64,000 nucleotides of DNA, taken from the NCBI GenBank assembly GCA_017626145.1, contig JAGAJK010000087.1, positions 1-64,000 of the forward strand, given 5' to 3'. The notes below the pieces were generated by a model. It searched no databases and had not been told where the DNA came from. It saw only the letters and a program-made list of their open reading frames with translations. The translations under genes and the position numbers were made by a program. Below, piece after piece: positions 32,592 to 43,683 of this stretch (positions are counted from its first letter, which is position 1; each line of letters begins with the position of its first letter). This DNA comes from Clostridia bacterium (lineage in GTDB: Bacteria > Bacillota > Clostridia > RGIG6154).

Positions 32592-33314
32592 ATGGATACT
32601 TACAAAATTATGAAAATTGAAGACATCATCAAAGCGACACCGTATCTTGGACGAGGAATTGTTACGGGCACATCTGCTGACGGCAAATATGCGGTTATAG
32701 GATATTTTATTTCGGGCAGAAGTGAAAATAGCCGTAACAGAATTTTTGTTGAAAACGGTAGCGAAGTTATAATTCATCCATTTGATGCATCAAAGGTTGA
32801 GGACCCATCGCTGATAATTTATTCACCCATAAGAGTATACGAAAATAATCTTATAGTAACAAACGGTGACCAGACAGATACAGTTTATGAGGGGCTTGAA
32901 AAAGGATTAAGCTTCAAAGAAAGCTTGGAATCAAGATGTTTTGAACCGGACGAGCCTAATTTCACACCTCGTATCAGTTCAATGCTTACTTTTAATGACG
33001 GTAGCTTCAAATATGAAGTAAGTATTCTTAAAAGCATAGATGAAAAGGGTAGTGATTGTGCACGTTATACCTTCTCATATCCGTCTGTAAACGGACTTGG
33101 TCATTTTATTCACACATATGCTTGTGACGGAAACCCGCTTCCAACCTTTACAGGTGAGCCTGAAAGAGTTGAAATCGGCAATGATATAGATGAATTTACA
33201 AACAACATATGGAACAGTCTTGATCAGCAGAATAAAATTTCTCTTTATACAAGATTTATTGATAAAGAAACAGGAAAAGAAACAAACAGAATGATAAATA
33301 AACATTTAAAATAG
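32592..33314 (+). CDS. PurO-like IMP cyclohydrolase
   Basis: The 240-residue protein matches the IMP cyclohydrolase family first known from archaea (PurO): YLGRGIVTGTSADGKYAVIGYFI, GRSENSRNR and NFTPRISSML are its conserved blocks. It would close FAICAR to IMP, replacing the C-terminal step of PurH. The ATG follows GAAAGGTAG. First gene of the ZTP-controlled operon, 12 nt before glyA. Confidence 0.88.
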   Translation: MDTYKIMKIEDIIKATPYLGRGIVTGTSADGKYAVIGYFISGRSENSRNRIFVENGSEVIIHPFDASKVEDPSLIIYSPIRVYENNLIVTNGDQTDTVYEGLEKGLSFKESLESRCFEPDEPNFTPRISSMLTFNDGSFKYEVSILKSIDEKGSDCARYTFSYPSVNGLGHFIHTYACDGNPLPTFTGEPERVEIGNDIDEFTNNIWNSLDQQNKISLYTRFIDKETGKETNRMINKHLK

Positions 33315-33326
33315 GAGAATAGAATA

Positions 33327-34568
33327 ATGGCAAACTTTTTTGAAGAATTAAACAGTTACGATAGCGAAGTTTACGCTGCGTGTAACAAAGAGCTTGAAAG
33401 ACAGAGACACAATATTGAATTAATCGCATCTGAAAATGTTGTATCAAAAGCGGTATTGCTTGCAGCAGGTTCAGTACTTACAAACAAATATGCAGAAGGT
33501 TATCCGGGACACCGTTATTACGGCGGTTGTGTTCACGTTGACGTTGTTGAAGATATCGCACGTGAAAGAGCTAAAAAGCTTTTTGGTGCAGAGCACGCAA
33601 ACGTTCAGCCTCATTCGGGTGCTCAGGCGAATTTGGCAGTATTTTTCGCGCTCGTTCAGCCCGGCGACACAGTAATGGGTATGAATTTAGCTCACGGCGG
33701 TCACCTTTCACACGGTTCACCTGTTAATATTTCGGGTAAATATTTTAATATCGTTCCTTACGGTGTAAGCGATGATACACAGACAATTGATTACGATGAA
33801 ATGGAAAGAATAGCACTTGAATGCAAGCCTAAATTAATCGTTGCAGGTGCAAGTGCATATGCCAGAGTAATCGACTTTAAGAGATGCAGAGAAATTGCAG
33901 ATAAGGTAGGAGCTTACTTAATGGTTGATATGGCTCATATTGCAGGTCTTGTTGCTGCAGGTCTTCACCCAAGTCCGGTACCTTATGCTCACGTTGTTAC
34001 AACAACAACTCATAAAACATTAAGAGGTCCCCGTGGCGGTCTTATCCTTTGCAGCGAAGAGCTTGCAAAAACAATTGATAAGGCTATATTCCCCGGCATT
34101 CAGGGCGGTCCATTAATGCATATTATTGCAGCAAAGGCAGTAGCTTTCGGCGAAGCTTTAAAGCCTGAATTCAAAGAATATCAGACACAGATTGTTAAAA
34201 ATGCAAAGGTTCTTGCAGACAGCTTCTTAGAAGAAGGCTTTAAGGTAGTATCAGGCGGAACAGATAACCACCTTATGCTTATCGATTTAACTCCGTTTAA
34301 TATTACAGGTAAAGAGCTTGAAGCAAGACTTGATGAGGTTAATATCACAGTAAATAAAAATGCAATTCCTAACGACCAGCAGAGCCCATTTGTTACAAGC
34401 GGTATCAGAGTAGGTACTCCGGCAGTAACATCAAGAGGCTTCAAGGAAGAAGAAATGAAGAAGATTGCACATTGGGTTAAGCTTGTTGCAACAGATTTTG
34501 AAGCAAACAAGGATGCAATTAAGAAAGAAGTTATTGAACTTTGCGAAAAGTACCCATTATATGAATAA
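33327..34568 (+). CDS. glyA: Serine hydroxymethyltransferase
   Basis: The 413-residue PLP enzyme interconverts serine plus THF with glycine plus methylene-THF. It has [11 protein letters not shown] near the N-terminus, [14 protein letters not shown], and the PLP lysine in [14 protein letters not shown]. Length is standard. It supplies one-carbon units for the purine pathway encoded beside it and is under the ZTP riboswitch. Confidence 0.98.
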   Translation: MANFFEELNSYDSEVYAACNKELERQRHNIELIASENVVSKAVLLAAGSVLTNKYAEGYPGHRYYGGCVHVDVVEDIARERAKKLFGAEHANVQPHSGAQANLAVFFALVQPGDTVMGMNLAHGGHLSHGSPVNISGKYFNIVPYGVSDDTQTIDYDEMERIALECKPKLIVAGASAYARVIDFKRCREIADKVGAYLMVDMAHIAGLVAAGLHPSPVPYAHVVTTTTHKTLRGPRGGLILCSEELAKTIDKAIFPGIQGGPLMHIIAAKAVAFGEALKPEFKEYQTQIVKNAKVLADSFLEEGFKVVSGGTDNHLMLIDLTPFNITGKELEARLDEVNITVNKNAIPNDQQSPFVTSGIRVGTPAVTSRGFKEEEMKKIAHWVKLVATDFEANKDAIKKEVIELCEKYPLYE

Positions 34569-34590
34569 TTAATACAGGAGGAATAGAAAT

Positions 34591-36075
34591 ATGGCATATT
34601 ATTTTAAAGAACAGTCAAGAACATTCAGCGAATACTTACTTATTCCGGGTTATACATCAGAAGATTGTATCCCTGCAAATGTAAATCTTTCAACACCGCT
34701 TACAAAGTTTAAAAAAGGTGAAAAGCCTGCGATTACTTTAAATATTCCTCTCGTAAGTGCAATTATGCAGTCTGTATCAAATGATACACTTGCTATTGCT
34801 CTTGCAAAAGAGGGCGGTCTTTCATTCATCTATGGTTCACAGTCAGTTGAAGATGAAGCTGCAATGGTTGCACGTGTTAAGAATTATAAAAAGGGATTTG
34901 TTGAAAGTGATTCAAACCTTACTCCTGAGAATACTTTAGAAGATGTTATTGCTCTTGTTAATGAAAAAGGACATTCAACAATTGCCATTACTGACAGTGG
35001 TGAAGCAAACGGAAAATTACTCGGTATTGTAACAGGCAGAGATTACAGAGTGAGCCGTATGTCAACAGATGTAAAAATCAAAGAATTTATGACACCTATT
35101 GAAAAATTAATCACAGCTCCCGATACAACAACTCTTAAGGAAGCTAACGATATTATCTGGGAGCATAAATTAAATTCTTTACCGTTAATTGATGCTGAGG
35201 GTAAATTAAAATACTTTGTATTCAGAAAAGATTATTCACAGCACAAAGAAAACCCACAGGAAATTTTAGATGCCAACAAGAGTTATATGGTTGGTGCAGG
35301 TATTAATACTCTCGACTATGAAAAACGAGTTCCTGCTTTAGTTGAAGCAGGTGCAGACGTGCTTTGTATCGACTCGTCAGAAGGATATAGCTGCTGGCAG
35401 AAGAAAACAATAGATTTCATCCGTGAAAAATACGGCGACAGTGTAAAGGTTGGTGCAGGTAACGTAGTAGACAGAGACGGCTTTATGTTTCTTGCTGAAG
35501 CAGGTGCAGACTTTATCAAAGTAGGTATCGGCGGCGGTTCAATATGTATTACAAGAGAAACAAAGGGCATCGGAAGAGGTCAGGCAACAGCATTAATTGA
35601 AGTTGCTGCTGCAAGAGATGAATACTATGAAAAGACTGGTATCTACGTTCCTATCTGTTCAGACGGCGGTATCGTTCACGACTATCATATGACTTTAGCT
35701 CTTGCTATGGGCGCAGACTTTATTATGCTCGGCAGATACTTTGCACGTTTCGACGAAAGCCCCACAACAAAATTGTTTGTAAATGGTCAGTACGTTAAGG
35801 AATATTGGGGTGAAGGTTCAAACAGAGCGAGAAACTGGCAGCGTTATGACCTTGGCGGAAAATCAAAGCTTTCATTTGAAGAAGGTGTTGATTCTTACGT
35901 TGTATATGCAGGTCCACTTCACGATAATGTTGAAAAGAGCCTTTATAAGGTTAAATCAACAATGTGCAACTGCGGTGTAACAAATATTCCTGATTTACAG
36001 AAAAATGCAAAGCTTACGGCAGTTTCCGCAACAAGTATTGTTGAAGGCGGATATCACGACGTTATGTTAAGATAA
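34591..36075 (+). CDS. guaB: IMP dehydrogenase
   Basis: The 494-residue protein has the (beta/alpha)8 catalytic barrel interrupted by two CBS domains (about 95-210), the catalytic cysteine loop [11 protein letters not shown], and [12 protein letters not shown] for phosphate binding. It oxidises IMP to XMP for GMP synthesis. The loop and flap differ somewhat from classical GuaB, so it may be a divergent clade. AGGAGG precedes the ATG; it is 22 nt after glyA. Placement in the ZTP operon links guanine synthesis to folate state. Confidence 0.93.
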   Translation: MAYYFKEQSRTFSEYLLIPGYTSEDCIPANVNLSTPLTKFKKGEKPAITLNIPLVSAIMQSVSNDTLAIALAKEGGLSFIYGSQSVEDEAAMVARVKNYKKGFVESDSNLTPENTLEDVIALVNEKGHSTIAITDSGEANGKLLGIVTGRDYRVSRMSTDVKIKEFMTPIEKLITAPDTTTLKEANDIIWEHKLNSLPLIDAEGKLKYFVFRKDYSQHKENPQEILDANKSYMVGAGINTLDYEKRVPALVEAGADVLCIDSSEGYSCWQKKTIDFIREKYGDSVKVGAGNVVDRDGFMFLAEAGADFIKVGIGGGSICITRETKGIGRGQATALIEVAAARDEYYEKTGIYVPICSDGGIVHDYHMTLALAMGADFIMLGRYFARFDESPTTKLFVNGQYVKEYWGEGSNRARNWQRYDLGGKSKLSFEEGVDSYVVYAGPLHDNVEKSLYKVKSTMCNCGVTNIPDLQKNAKLTAVSATSIVEGGYHDVMLR

Positions 36076-36095
36076 TTTGAAAGGCGATGTAAGTA

Positions 36096-37766
36096 ATGAA
36101 AACCGATATTGAAATAGCTCAGAGTGTTGAAAAGAAAAATATTACCGAAATTGCACAAAATGCAGGTATAGACCTTAAATATCTTGAGCAGTACGGTAAT
36201 TATAAAGCAAAAATTGATTATATTTCTTTAATGAAGGAAACAAAAGAAAAAGAGGGAAAGCTTGTTTTAGTAACAGCTATCACTCCAACTCCTGCAGGTG
36301 AGGGAAAAACAACTACCACAATCGGTCTTGCGGACGGAATGAAGAAGATAGGCAAGAATGTTATGGTTGCTCTTCGTGAACCTTCTCTTGGCCCTGTTTT
36401 CGGTGTTAAAGGCGGTGCTGCAGGTGGCGGTTATGCTCAGGTTGTACCTATGGAAGATATAAATCTTCACTTTACAGGCGATTTTCACGCAATCGGAGCG
36501 GCAAACAATCTTCTTGCTGCTATGCTTGATAATCACATTCATCAGGGAAATTCATTAAATATTGACCCGAGAAGAATTACATGGAAAAGATGCGTTGATA
36601 TGAATGACCGTCAGTTACGCTACGTTATAGACGGACTTGGCGGAAAAGTAAACGGCGTTCCCCGTGAAGACGGATACGATATAACCGTTGCTTCTGAAAT
36701 TATGGCTGTGTTGTGTCTCTCATCTTCAATTTCCGATTTAAAGGAAAGACTTTCAAAATTAATAGTTGGATATACTTATGAAGATAAACCTGTTACAGCA
36801 GGGGATTTAAAGGCTCAGGGAGCAATGACAGCGCTTCTTAAGGATGCAATCAAGCCAAATCTTGTTCAGACTTTAGAAGGTACACCTGCTCTTGTTCACG
36901 GTGGTCCCTTTGCAAATATCGCTCACGGCTGTAATTCTGTTATCGCAACAAAGCTTGCACTTCGCCTTGGCGACTATGCTATTACAGAAGCAGGCTTCGG
37001 TGCGGATTTAGGTGCAGAAAAGTTTTTGGATATCAAGTGCCGTTTTGCAAATCTTAAGCCATCGGCAGTTGTTATGGTTGCAACAATCCGTGCTCTTAAA
37101 ATGCACGGCGGTGTGGCAAAAACCGAGCTTAATACAGAAAATTGCGAAGCGCTTGTTAAAGGTATGCCTAATCTTTTAAGACACGTTAAGAATATCACGG
37201 AAGTATACAAGCTTCCATGTGTTGTGGCGGTAAATAAATTCCCGACAGACACAGAAAAAGAAGTTAATCTTATTATTGAGGAATGTAAAAAGCTTGGTGT
37301 TAACGTTGTTCTTTCCGATGTGTGGGCAAAAGGCGGCGACGGCGGTGTAGATTTAGCGAAAGAAGTTGTTGCACTTTGTGAAAAGGAAAATGACTTTACC
37401 TTCAGCTACGATGCTAACGATACAATCGAAAATAAAATCGATGCAATAGTAAAAAAGGTTTACGGTGGCGACGGAGTAGTATTTACTGCAGACGCTGAAA
37501 AGCAGATTAAACAGCTTACCGACCTTGGTTTCGGTAATTTGCCAATCTGTATGGCTAAAACGCAGTACAGCTTTTCGGATGATATGACAAAAACAGGAGC
37601 ACCGGAGAACTTTAAAATTACGGTAAGAAACTTAAAGGTTTCTGCAGGTGCAGGCTTTATAGTAGCCTTAACCGGTGATATAATGACAATGCCCGGACTT
37701 CCAAAAGTTCCTGCGGCAGAGAAAATTGACGTAGACGAAAACGGAAAAATAACCGGATTGTTTTAA
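36096..37766 (+). CDS. fhs: Formate-tetrahydrofolate ligase
   Basis: The 556-residue enzyme makes 10-formyl-THF from formate, THF and ATP. The nucleotide loop [15 protein letters not shown], the [19 protein letters not shown] block and the C-terminal [11 protein letters not shown] are intact. It is the last gene of the ZTP-controlled operon and is followed by a strong terminator; folD is encoded convergently next to it. Confidence 0.98.
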   Translation: MKTDIEIAQSVEKKNITEIAQNAGIDLKYLEQYGNYKAKIDYISLMKETKEKEGKLVLVTAITPTPAGEGKTTTTIGLADGMKKIGKNVMVALREPSLGPVFGVKGGAAGGGYAQVVPMEDINLHFTGDFHAIGAANNLLAAMLDNHIHQGNSLNIDPRRITWKRCVDMNDRQLRYVIDGLGGKVNGVPREDGYDITVASEIMAVLCLSSSISDLKERLSKLIVGYTYEDKPVTAGDLKAQGAMTALLKDAIKPNLVQTLEGTPALVHGGPFANIAHGCNSVIATKLALRLGDYAITEAGFGADLGAEKFLDIKCRFANLKPSAVVMVATIRALKMHGGVAKTELNTENCEALVKGMPNLLRHVKNITEVYKLPCVVAVNKFPTDTEKEVNLIIEECKKLGVNVVLSDVWAKGGDGGVDLAKEVVALCEKENDFTFSYDANDTIENKIDAIVKKVYGGDGVVFTADAEKQIKQLTDLGFGNLPICMAKTQYSFSDDMTKTGAPENFKITVRNLKVSAGAGFIVALTGDIMTMPGLPKVPAAEKIDVDENGKITGLF

Positions 37767-37774
37767 AATTAAAG

Positions 37775-37811
37775 CCCACGAAAACGAATTGTTTTCGTGG
37801 GTTTATTATTT
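37775..37811. terminator. Terminator between fhs and folD
   Basis: An 11-bp stem (CCCACGAAAAC with GTTTTCGTGGG) is followed on the plus strand by TTTATTATTTTT; the left flank is A-rich, so it may also end folD. Confidence 0.88.
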
Positions 37812-37823
37812 TTGAATTGTATA

Positions 37824-38669
37824 TTATTTATCAAGTGTTGCAGCCTTTAATGTGTTCTGCATAAGCATTGCAATTGTCATAGGACCAACACCGCCGGGAA
37901 CGGGAGTGATAGCTCCTGCAATTTTGCTTACGTTGTCAAAGTCAACATCACCGCACAATTTGCCGTTTTCGTCACGGTTCATTCCAACATCAATTACAAC
38001 TGCACCTTCCTTTACCATATCGGCAGTTACAAATTTTGCTTTGCCTACTGCGGCAACTAAAATATCTGCTCTCTTTGTAACTTCCTTAAGGTCTTTTGTT
38101 CTTGAATGGCAGATTGTAACTGTTGCATTTTTATGGAGAAGAAGCATAGCCTGAGGCTTGCCTACAATGTTACTTCTTCCGATTACAACACATTCCTTGC
38201 CTTCAGGGTCAATTCCGGATTCTTTGATTAACTCCATAACACCTGCAGGTGTGCAAGGTAAAAAGTCATAATCACCAATCATAATTTTACCTACATTTAC
38301 AGGATGGAAAGCATCAACGTCTTTTTTAGGATTGATTGCGTTGATAACCTCTTTTTCATCAAGATGCTTTGGGAGGGGAAGCTGAACAAGAATTCCGGAT
38401 ATTTCGTCACGGTTATTCAAAACCTCAACCAAATCAAGTAGTTCCTTCATTGAAACGTTTTCGTCAAGTAAATACTTTTCAGAATAAAAACCGCATTCCT
38501 CGCAAGCCTTTTCCTTGTTGTTAACGTAAACCTGAGAGGCAGGGTCATTACCTACCAGAACAACAGCAAGTCCAACCTTAACGCCGTTTTTTGCCAGCTC
38601 CTCTGTTTTTGTTCTTATCTCCTGCTTTATTCTTGCCGACACCTTTTTGCCGTCTATTATCTGTGCCAT
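37824..38669 (-). CDS. folD: Methylene-THF dehydrogenase/cyclohydrolase
   Basis: The 281-residue bifunctional enzyme interconverts methylene-, methenyl- and 10-formyl-THF. [14 protein letters not shown] holds the catalytic lysine; [13 protein letters not shown] and the C-terminal [15 protein letters not shown] bind NADP and substrate. AAAGGAGG precedes the ATG. Its first 92 nt also encode the basic tail of the upstream YgiQ-like protein in another frame. Confidence 0.98.
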   Translation of the reverse strand: MAQIIDGKKVSARIKQEIRTKTEELAKNGVKVGLAVVLVGNDPASQVYVNNKEKACEECGFYSEKYLLDENVSMKELLDLVEVLNNRDEISGILVQLPLPKHLDEKEVINAINPKKDVDAFHPVNVGKIMIGDYDFLPCTPAGVMELIKESGIDPEGKECVVIGRSNIVGKPQAMLLLHKNATVTICHSRTKDLKEVTKRADILVAAVGKAKFVTADMVKEGAVVIDVGMNRDENGKLCGDVDFDNVSKIAGAITPVPGGVGPMTIAMLMQNTLKAATLDK

Positions 38670-40500
38670 AATTTTTGTTTCCTCCTTTGAAATTCGGGTT
38701 GTTTTCAGGTTTTAACGGACGAACGAGACATTCTTTACCGTAACCTATTAAATCCTCTCTGCCTGCCTTTTTTAAGGCTTTTATAACTAAAGCTCTGTTT
38801 TCAGGACGTTTGTACTGAAGAAGTGCCCTTTGCATTTGTTTTTCTTCGTAGCTTTTGGGAACATAAATCTCTTCCATAGTTCTCGGGTCAATACCCGTGT
38901 AAAACATACAGGTGGAAAGTGTTCCCGGAGTCGGATAAAAATCCTGAACCTGTTCCGGTGAATAATTAGTATCTCTTAAAAATTCCGCTAAAATTATTGC
39001 GTCCTCCAAGGTGCTTCCCGGATGGCTCGACATAAGGTAGGGGACAATATACTGTTCCTTACCCAGTTTTTTATTAATAGATTTATAGCGTTTGCAGAAT
39101 TCCTCATAAACCTCTTTTGAAGGCTTACCCATATAATATAAAACATTATCCGAAACGTGTTCGGGAGCAACTTTAAGCTGACCGCTTACGTGATGCTCGC
39201 AAAGCTGTTTGAAAAATGCGTCATTTTTATCGTAGGTAAGGTAATCGTAACGGATTCCTGAACGCACAAAAACTTTTTTAACTTTCGGTATTTCGGAAAG
39301 CTTTTTAAGAAGCTCTGCATATTCCGTGTGGTCAACCTCTAAATTCTCACAAGGTCCGGGGAAAAGACATTGACGTTTCGGGCAGCTTCCCTTTTCACCT
39401 TGCTTTTTACATGACGGTTTTCTGAAATTGGCGGTAGGGCCACCGACATCGTGAATGTAGCCTTTAAATTCAGGGTCCCAGGTCATTTTTTCAGCTTCTC
39501 TTATCAGGGAAATCTGACTTCTCGATGTAACGATTCTTCCCTGATGGAATGTAAGAGCACAAAATGAACAGTTACCGTAGCATCCTCTTGAAGAAGTAAG
39601 GCTGAACTTAACCTCTCTTATTGCAGGAATACCGCCTTTTTTTTCGTAGGACGGATGATATGTTCCCATAAAGGGAAGTGAATAAACTCTGTCCATTTCC
39701 TTTCTTGTTAAGGGCCGCATAGGCTTATTCTGAATAACATACATATCGTGGTGCTTTTGTATAACCATCTTACCCGAATATGGATCCTGATTGTTATACT
39801 GAATCATAAAGCTTTCTGCGTATTTAACCTTGTCTTTTTTGCAATCCTCGTAAGAATGGCAGGCAAAGCATTCCGTCATAGGAATTTTTTTAGAAAGGTA
39901 AACTGTTCCGTCAACGTCGGTAATATCGCTGATTTTTTCACCTTGCGCAAGACGTTTTGCAATCTCAATTGTCTGCAATTCCCCCATACCGTAAACAATC
40001 ATATCCGCACCCGAATCGATTAGTATGGAATGACGTACCTTATCATCCCAGTAATCGTAGTGAGCAAAACGACGAAGCGATGCTTCAAGTCCTCCTATAA
40101 TTACGGGAACCCCCGGGAATGCCTCTTTAACACGGTTAGTGTAAACAATACCCGGTCTGTCGGGTCTGTGACCGCTTTCACCACCGGGTGAATAATTGTC
40201 ATCATTACGCTTCTTTTTTGAGGCGGTATAATGACAAACCATAGAATCAATATTTCCGGTACTTATCATAACAGCATACTTTGGTGTGCCAAGCTTCATG
40301 AATTCATATTTTGTGTGCCAGTCGGGCTGTGCCACAATACCCACGGTGAATCCTTCAGCCTCTAAAAGCCTTGCGATAATTGCGTGACCAAAGGATGAGT
40401 GATCCACATAAGCATCGGCAGATACTATTAAAAAGTCAAGCTGCTCTATACCTCTGTCAATTAAGTCCTGTTTACAAACAGGTAAAAATGTATTTTTCAT
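38578..40500 (-). CDS. YgiQ family radical SAM protein
   Basis: The 640-residue protein has an N-terminal domain ([25 protein letters not shown]), a radical SAM core with [19 protein letters not shown], and a C-terminal Lys/Arg/Asn/Gly-rich tail. Function of the family is unknown. Its last 92 nt overlap the folD start region in a different frame. The start is taken as ATG at 40500, matching family N-termini. No ribosome site is visible and a TATAAT box ends only 7 nt upstream, so the mRNA may be leaderless. Upstream open sequence overlaps the divergent lepA start and is not family-like. Confidence 0.9.
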   Translation of the reverse strand: MKNTFLPVCKQDLIDRGIEQLDFLIVSADAYVDHSSFGHAIIARLLEAEGFTVGIVAQPDWHTKYEFMKLGTPKYAVMISTGNIDSMVCHYTASKKKRNDDNYSPGGESGHRPDRPGIVYTNRVKEAFPGVPVIIGGLEASLRRFAHYDYWDDKVRHSILIDSGADMIVYGMGELQTIEIAKRLAQGEKISDITDVDGTVYLSKKIPMTECFACHSYEDCKKDKVKYAESFMIQYNNQDPYSGKMVIQKHHDMYVIQNKPMRPLTRKEMDRVYSLPFMGTYHPSYEKKGGIPAIREVKFSLTSSRGCYGNCSFCALTFHQGRIVTSRSQISLIREAEKMTWDPEFKGYIHDVGGPTANFRKPSCKKQGEKGSCPKRQCLFPGPCENLEVDHTEYAELLKKLSEIPKVKKVFVRSGIRYDYLTYDKNDAFFKQLCEHHVSGQLKVAPEHVSDNVLYYMGKPSKEVYEEFCKRYKSINKKLGKEQYIVPYLMSSHPGSTLEDAIILAEFLRDTNYSPEQVQDFYPTPGTLSTCMFYTGIDPRTMEEIYVPKSYEEKQMQRALLQYKRPENRALVIKALKKAGREDLIGYGKECLVRPLKPENNPNFKGGNKNYGTDNRRQKGVGKNKAGDKNKNRGAGKKRR

Positions 40501-40507
40501 AGATACT

Positions 40508-40536
40508 ATTATATACTTTTTTTCACAAAAATGCAA
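40508..40536 (-). promoter_or_regulatory. Promoter of ygiQ-like gene, probably leaderless
   Basis: On the minus strand TTGCAT (40536-40531) and TATAAT (40513-40508) are 17 nt apart. The expected start site, 40500-40502, coincides with the ATG. Confidence 0.7.
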
Positions 40537-40596
40537 GGACTGAACGAAAATAGTATATTCTTTTATCTTGCGTAATATAAAAAATCTATATTTATG

Positions 40597-40625
40597 TTGA
40601 TTTTTTTTGAAAAAATTGGTATAAT
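40597..40625 (+). promoter_or_regulatory. Promoter of lepA
   Basis: TTGATT (40597-40602) and TATAAT (40620-40625) are 17 nt apart, divergent from the ygiQ-like promoter. Confidence 0.78.
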
Positions 40626-40659
40626 CATATAATGAATAACTATGGAAAGGATTGCATTT

Positions 40660-42468
40660 ATGCACGATAGACAGGAAAATATCAGAAACTTCTGTATAAT
40701 AGCACATATAGACCACGGTAAGTCAACTCTTGCGGACAGACTTTTAGAGAAAACGGGAATACTTACCGAAAGAGAAATGGACGATCAGATTCTTGATAAT
40801 ATGGATCTTGAAAAAGAGAGAGGTATTACCATTAAGGCTCGTGCCGTAAGACTTGTTTATAACGCAAAGGATGGCAAAGAGTATATTTTAAATCTTATCG
40901 ACACTCCGGGTCACGTTGACTTTAACTATGAGGTGTCAAGAAGCCTTGCAGCCTGTGAGGGTGCAATTTTAGTTGTCGATGCCGCACAGGGTATTGAAGC
41001 ACAGACTCTTGCAAATACTTATCTTGCTCTGGAGCACGATTTGGAATTAGTTCCCGTTATAAATAAAATTGATCTTCCAAGCGCACGCCCCGATGAGGTT
41101 AAGCAGGAAATTGAGGACGTTATAGGTATTGAGGCACAGAATGCACCTCTTATTTCAGCAAAGCGCGGAATTAATATTGAAGAGGTTTTAGAAAGAGTTG
41201 TTGAGGAAATTCCGGCACCTGTGGGCGATGAAAACAAGCCTCTTCAGGCACTTATATTTGACTCATATTACGACCAGTATAAAGGCGTTATCGTTTACGT
41301 AAGAGTTAAGGAAGGTAAGCTTAGAACGGGTGATATTATAAGATTTATGGCAACAGGAAAAGAGTTTGATGTTGTTGAAACAGGTCATCTGCATCCTAAC
41401 GGCTTTGCACCTGCAAAAGAATTACTTCCCGGTGAGGTAGGATATATCGCTGCATCAATTAAAAATGTTCAGGATACCCGTGTGGGTGATACAGTAACTC
41501 TTGCTTCCAATCCTGCAACAGAACCACTTCCGGGCTACCGTAAGGTTAACCCTATGGTTTATTGCGGTATTTATCCTGCAGACGGTTCAAAATACGGTGA
41601 TTTGCGTGATGCTCTTGATAAGTTGCAGCTTAACGATGCGTCACTTAGCTTTGAGGCTGAAACATCAATTGCTCTCGGCTTTGGTTTCCGATGCGGATTT
41701 TTAGGTCTCCTTCATATGGAAATCATTCAGGAGCGAATTGAAAGAGAATTTAATCTTGATATCGTAACAACAGCACCGTCTGTTATTTACAGAATAACAA
41801 AAACAAACGGCGATGTTATATTCCTTGATAATCCTACCAATATGCCAAATCCCACCGAAGTGGAAATGATGGAAGAACCTATTGTTAAAGCAACCATTAT
41901 GCTTCCTACGGAATATGTGGGTAATATTATGGATTTATGTCAGGAAAGACGTGGCAGATACATTAATACCGAGTACCTTGATTCATCAAGAGTTTCTCTT
42001 ATTTATGAACTGCCTCTTAACGAAATAATTTATGACTTTTTCGATGCATTAAAATCAAGAACAAAGGGTTATGCATCATTTGACTACGAATTTAAAGGCT
42101 ATGAAAAATCAAGTCTTGTTAAGCTTGATATTATGTTAAATGGCGATATTGTCGATGCACTTTCATTTATTGTTCATAACGAAAAGGCATATGCAAGAGC
42201 AAGAAAAATTGCTGAAAAGTTAAAAGAAGTAATTCCACGTCAGATGTTTGAAATTCCTATTCAGGCATGTATCGGAAATAAAATTATTGCCCGTGAAACA
42301 GTTAAAGCAATGCGTAAAGACGTACTTGCAAAGTGCTACGGCGGTGATATAACAAGAAAGAAAAAGCTTCTTGAAAAGCAAAAAGAAGGTAAAAAGAGAA
42401 TGCGTCAGGTGGGAACTGTTGAACTTCCTCAGGAAGCATTTATGTCAGTACTTAAGCTGGACGAATAA
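40660..42468 (+). CDS. lepA: Elongation factor 4 (LepA)
   Basis: The 602-residue translational GTPase has G1 [17 protein letters not shown] and NKIDLPSA, and the LepA-specific C-terminal domain ([18 protein letters not shown]). It acts on stalled or back-translocating ribosomes and in subunit biogenesis. ATG at 40660 with GAAAGG upstream is preferred to ATG at 40642, which lies in the ribosome-site region. Followed by hemW, a common pairing. Confidence 0.97.
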   Translation: MHDRQENIRNFCIIAHIDHGKSTLADRLLEKTGILTEREMDDQILDNMDLEKERGITIKARAVRLVYNAKDGKEYILNLIDTPGHVDFNYEVSRSLAACEGAILVVDAAQGIEAQTLANTYLALEHDLELVPVINKIDLPSARPDEVKQEIEDVIGIEAQNAPLISAKRGINIEEVLERVVEEIPAPVGDENKPLQALIFDSYYDQYKGVIVYVRVKEGKLRTGDIIRFMATGKEFDVVETGHLHPNGFAPAKELLPGEVGYIAASIKNVQDTRVGDTVTLASNPATEPLPGYRKVNPMVYCGIYPADGSKYGDLRDALDKLQLNDASLSFEAETSIALGFGFRCGFLGLLHMEIIQERIEREFNLDIVTTAPSVIYRITKTNGDVIFLDNPTNMPNPTEVEMMEEPIVKATIMLPTEYVGNIMDLCQERRGRYINTEYLDSSRVSLIYELPLNEIIYDFFDALKSRTKGYASFDYEFKGYEKSSLVKLDIMLNGDIVDALSFIVHNEKAYARARKIAEKLKEVIPRQMFEIPIQACIGNKIIARETVKAMRKDVLAKCYGGDITRKKKLLEKQKEGKKRMRQVGTVELPQEAFMSVLKLDE

Positions 42469-42480
42469 ATTTTCAGATCT

Positions 42481-42512
42481 CCGTTTTTGCGGAGATTTGA
42501 TTTTAAAAAGGA
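42481..42512 (+). terminator. Weak hairpin between lepA and hemW
   Basis: ATCTCCG-TTTTT-GCGGAGAT followed by TTGATTTTAAAA. The T-run is interrupted, so partial termination with read-through into hemW is likely. Confidence 0.55.
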
Positions 42513-42519
42513 GTAGGGT

Positions 42520-43650
42520 ATGCTAAAACCTCTGGGACTTTATATTCATATACCGTTTTGTGTCAGAAAGTGTTTTTACTGTGACTTTAATTCTTTTCCC
42601 TGTGACGGTGATATGCAGGAGCGGTATATTGCGTCTTTGCTTCGGGAAATTGATACAATTAAGGATTACGCAAAGGAATATTATCTTGATACAATTTTCA
42701 TAGGCGGCGGAACACCCAGTCTTTTAAGTGAGGAGCAGATTCAGAAGCTTTGCAATAAAATCAAAGTATCATTTTATATTGACGACGATGTTGAATGGAC
42801 AATTGAATGCAATCCGGGTACTGTGACGCTGAATAAATTCAGAAAGTATAAAGAGCTGGGTATAAATCGTGTAAGTATGGGCGTTCAGAGCCTTGATGAA
42901 GCAGAATTAAAAGCTATCGGCAGAATACACGGCCTTAAAGAATTTATGGAAAGCTATGCCGCGGCAAAGCTGGCAGGCTTTGAAAATATAAACTTTGACC
43001 TGATATTTTCGTTACCGTCTCAGTCGGTTGAGAGCTTTGGCGATACTGCAGAAAAAATTATGCTGTATAAACCAACTCATATAAGTGCATATTCACTTCA
43101 ACTTGAAGAGGGAACAACGCTTTATGAAATGCAGGATTCCCTTGAATTTCCAACCGAAGAAGAAAACAGAGAAATGTACGAAAAAGCAAAGTCTGTATTT
43201 GAAGAAAACGGATACATTCAGTATGAAATCTCAAATTTTGCAAAACCCGGCTTTGAATCAAAGCATAATTTAAAATACTGGTCACAGGATGAGTATTTGG
43301 GACTGGGACTTGGTGCAAGCTCATATTTTGAAAATTGTCGTTACGATAACCCCGATACCTTTGATGAGTACATAAGCTTTACCGAAAACAAAAAAGTTCT
43401 TCACCTTGAAAGTACCAGGCTTACAAGGGAAGAACAGATGTCCGAGTTTATGTTTATGGGTTTAAGAAAAATAAAGGGTGTTTCTGATATGGTTTTCAAA
43501 GAACGCTTCAACACAAGCTTTTTTGAGGTTTTCGGTGATGTAATAAATAAGCATATAAACAACGGACTTCTTGTTCGTGAAGATGAAATAATCTGTCTTT
43601 CACAGAAAGGACTTGACCTTGCCAATACGGTTATGTGCGATTTCGTTTAA
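42520..43650 (+). CDS. hemW: HemW, heme chaperone (radical SAM)
   Basis: The 376-residue protein starts LYIHIPFCVRKCFYCDF, with CxxxCxxC. A fourth cysteine does not follow as CxxxCxxCxC; the HemN coproporphyrinogen oxidase form has CxxxCxxCxC. Together with the HemW C-terminal domain and the lepA neighbour this points to HemW rather than HemN. HemW binds heme and delivers it to membrane acceptors. Preceded by GGAGTAGGG. Confidence 0.92.
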   Translation: MLKPLGLYIHIPFCVRKCFYCDFNSFPCDGDMQERYIASLLREIDTIKDYAKEYYLDTIFIGGGTPSLLSEEQIQKLCNKIKVSFYIDDDVEWTIECNPGTVTLNKFRKYKELGINRVSMGVQSLDEAELKAIGRIHGLKEFMESYAAAKLAGFENINFDLIFSLPSQSVESFGDTAEKIMLYKPTHISAYSLQLEEGTTLYEMQDSLEFPTEEENREMYEKAKSVFEENGYIQYEISNFAKPGFESKHNLKYWSQDEYLGLGLGASSYFENCRYDNPDTFDEYISFTENKKVLHLESTRLTREEQMSEFMFMGLRKIKGVSDMVFKERFNTSFFEVFGDVINKHINNGLLVREDEIICLSQKGLDLANTVMCDFV

Positions 43651-43653
43651 AAA

Positions 43654-43683
43654 ACAGTGTGTCTGCTGACACACTGTTTTTTA
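43654..43683. terminator. Bidirectional terminator after hemW
   Basis: A 10-bp stem (ACAGTGTGTC with GACACACTGT) with a TGCT loop, flanked by A and T runs on both sides. It lies between converging genes. Confidence 0.9.

Noticed and set aside
40501-40716. N-terminal extension of the YgiQ-like protein
   Set aside because: It overlaps the divergent lepA start and both promoters, and the added residues are not family-like.
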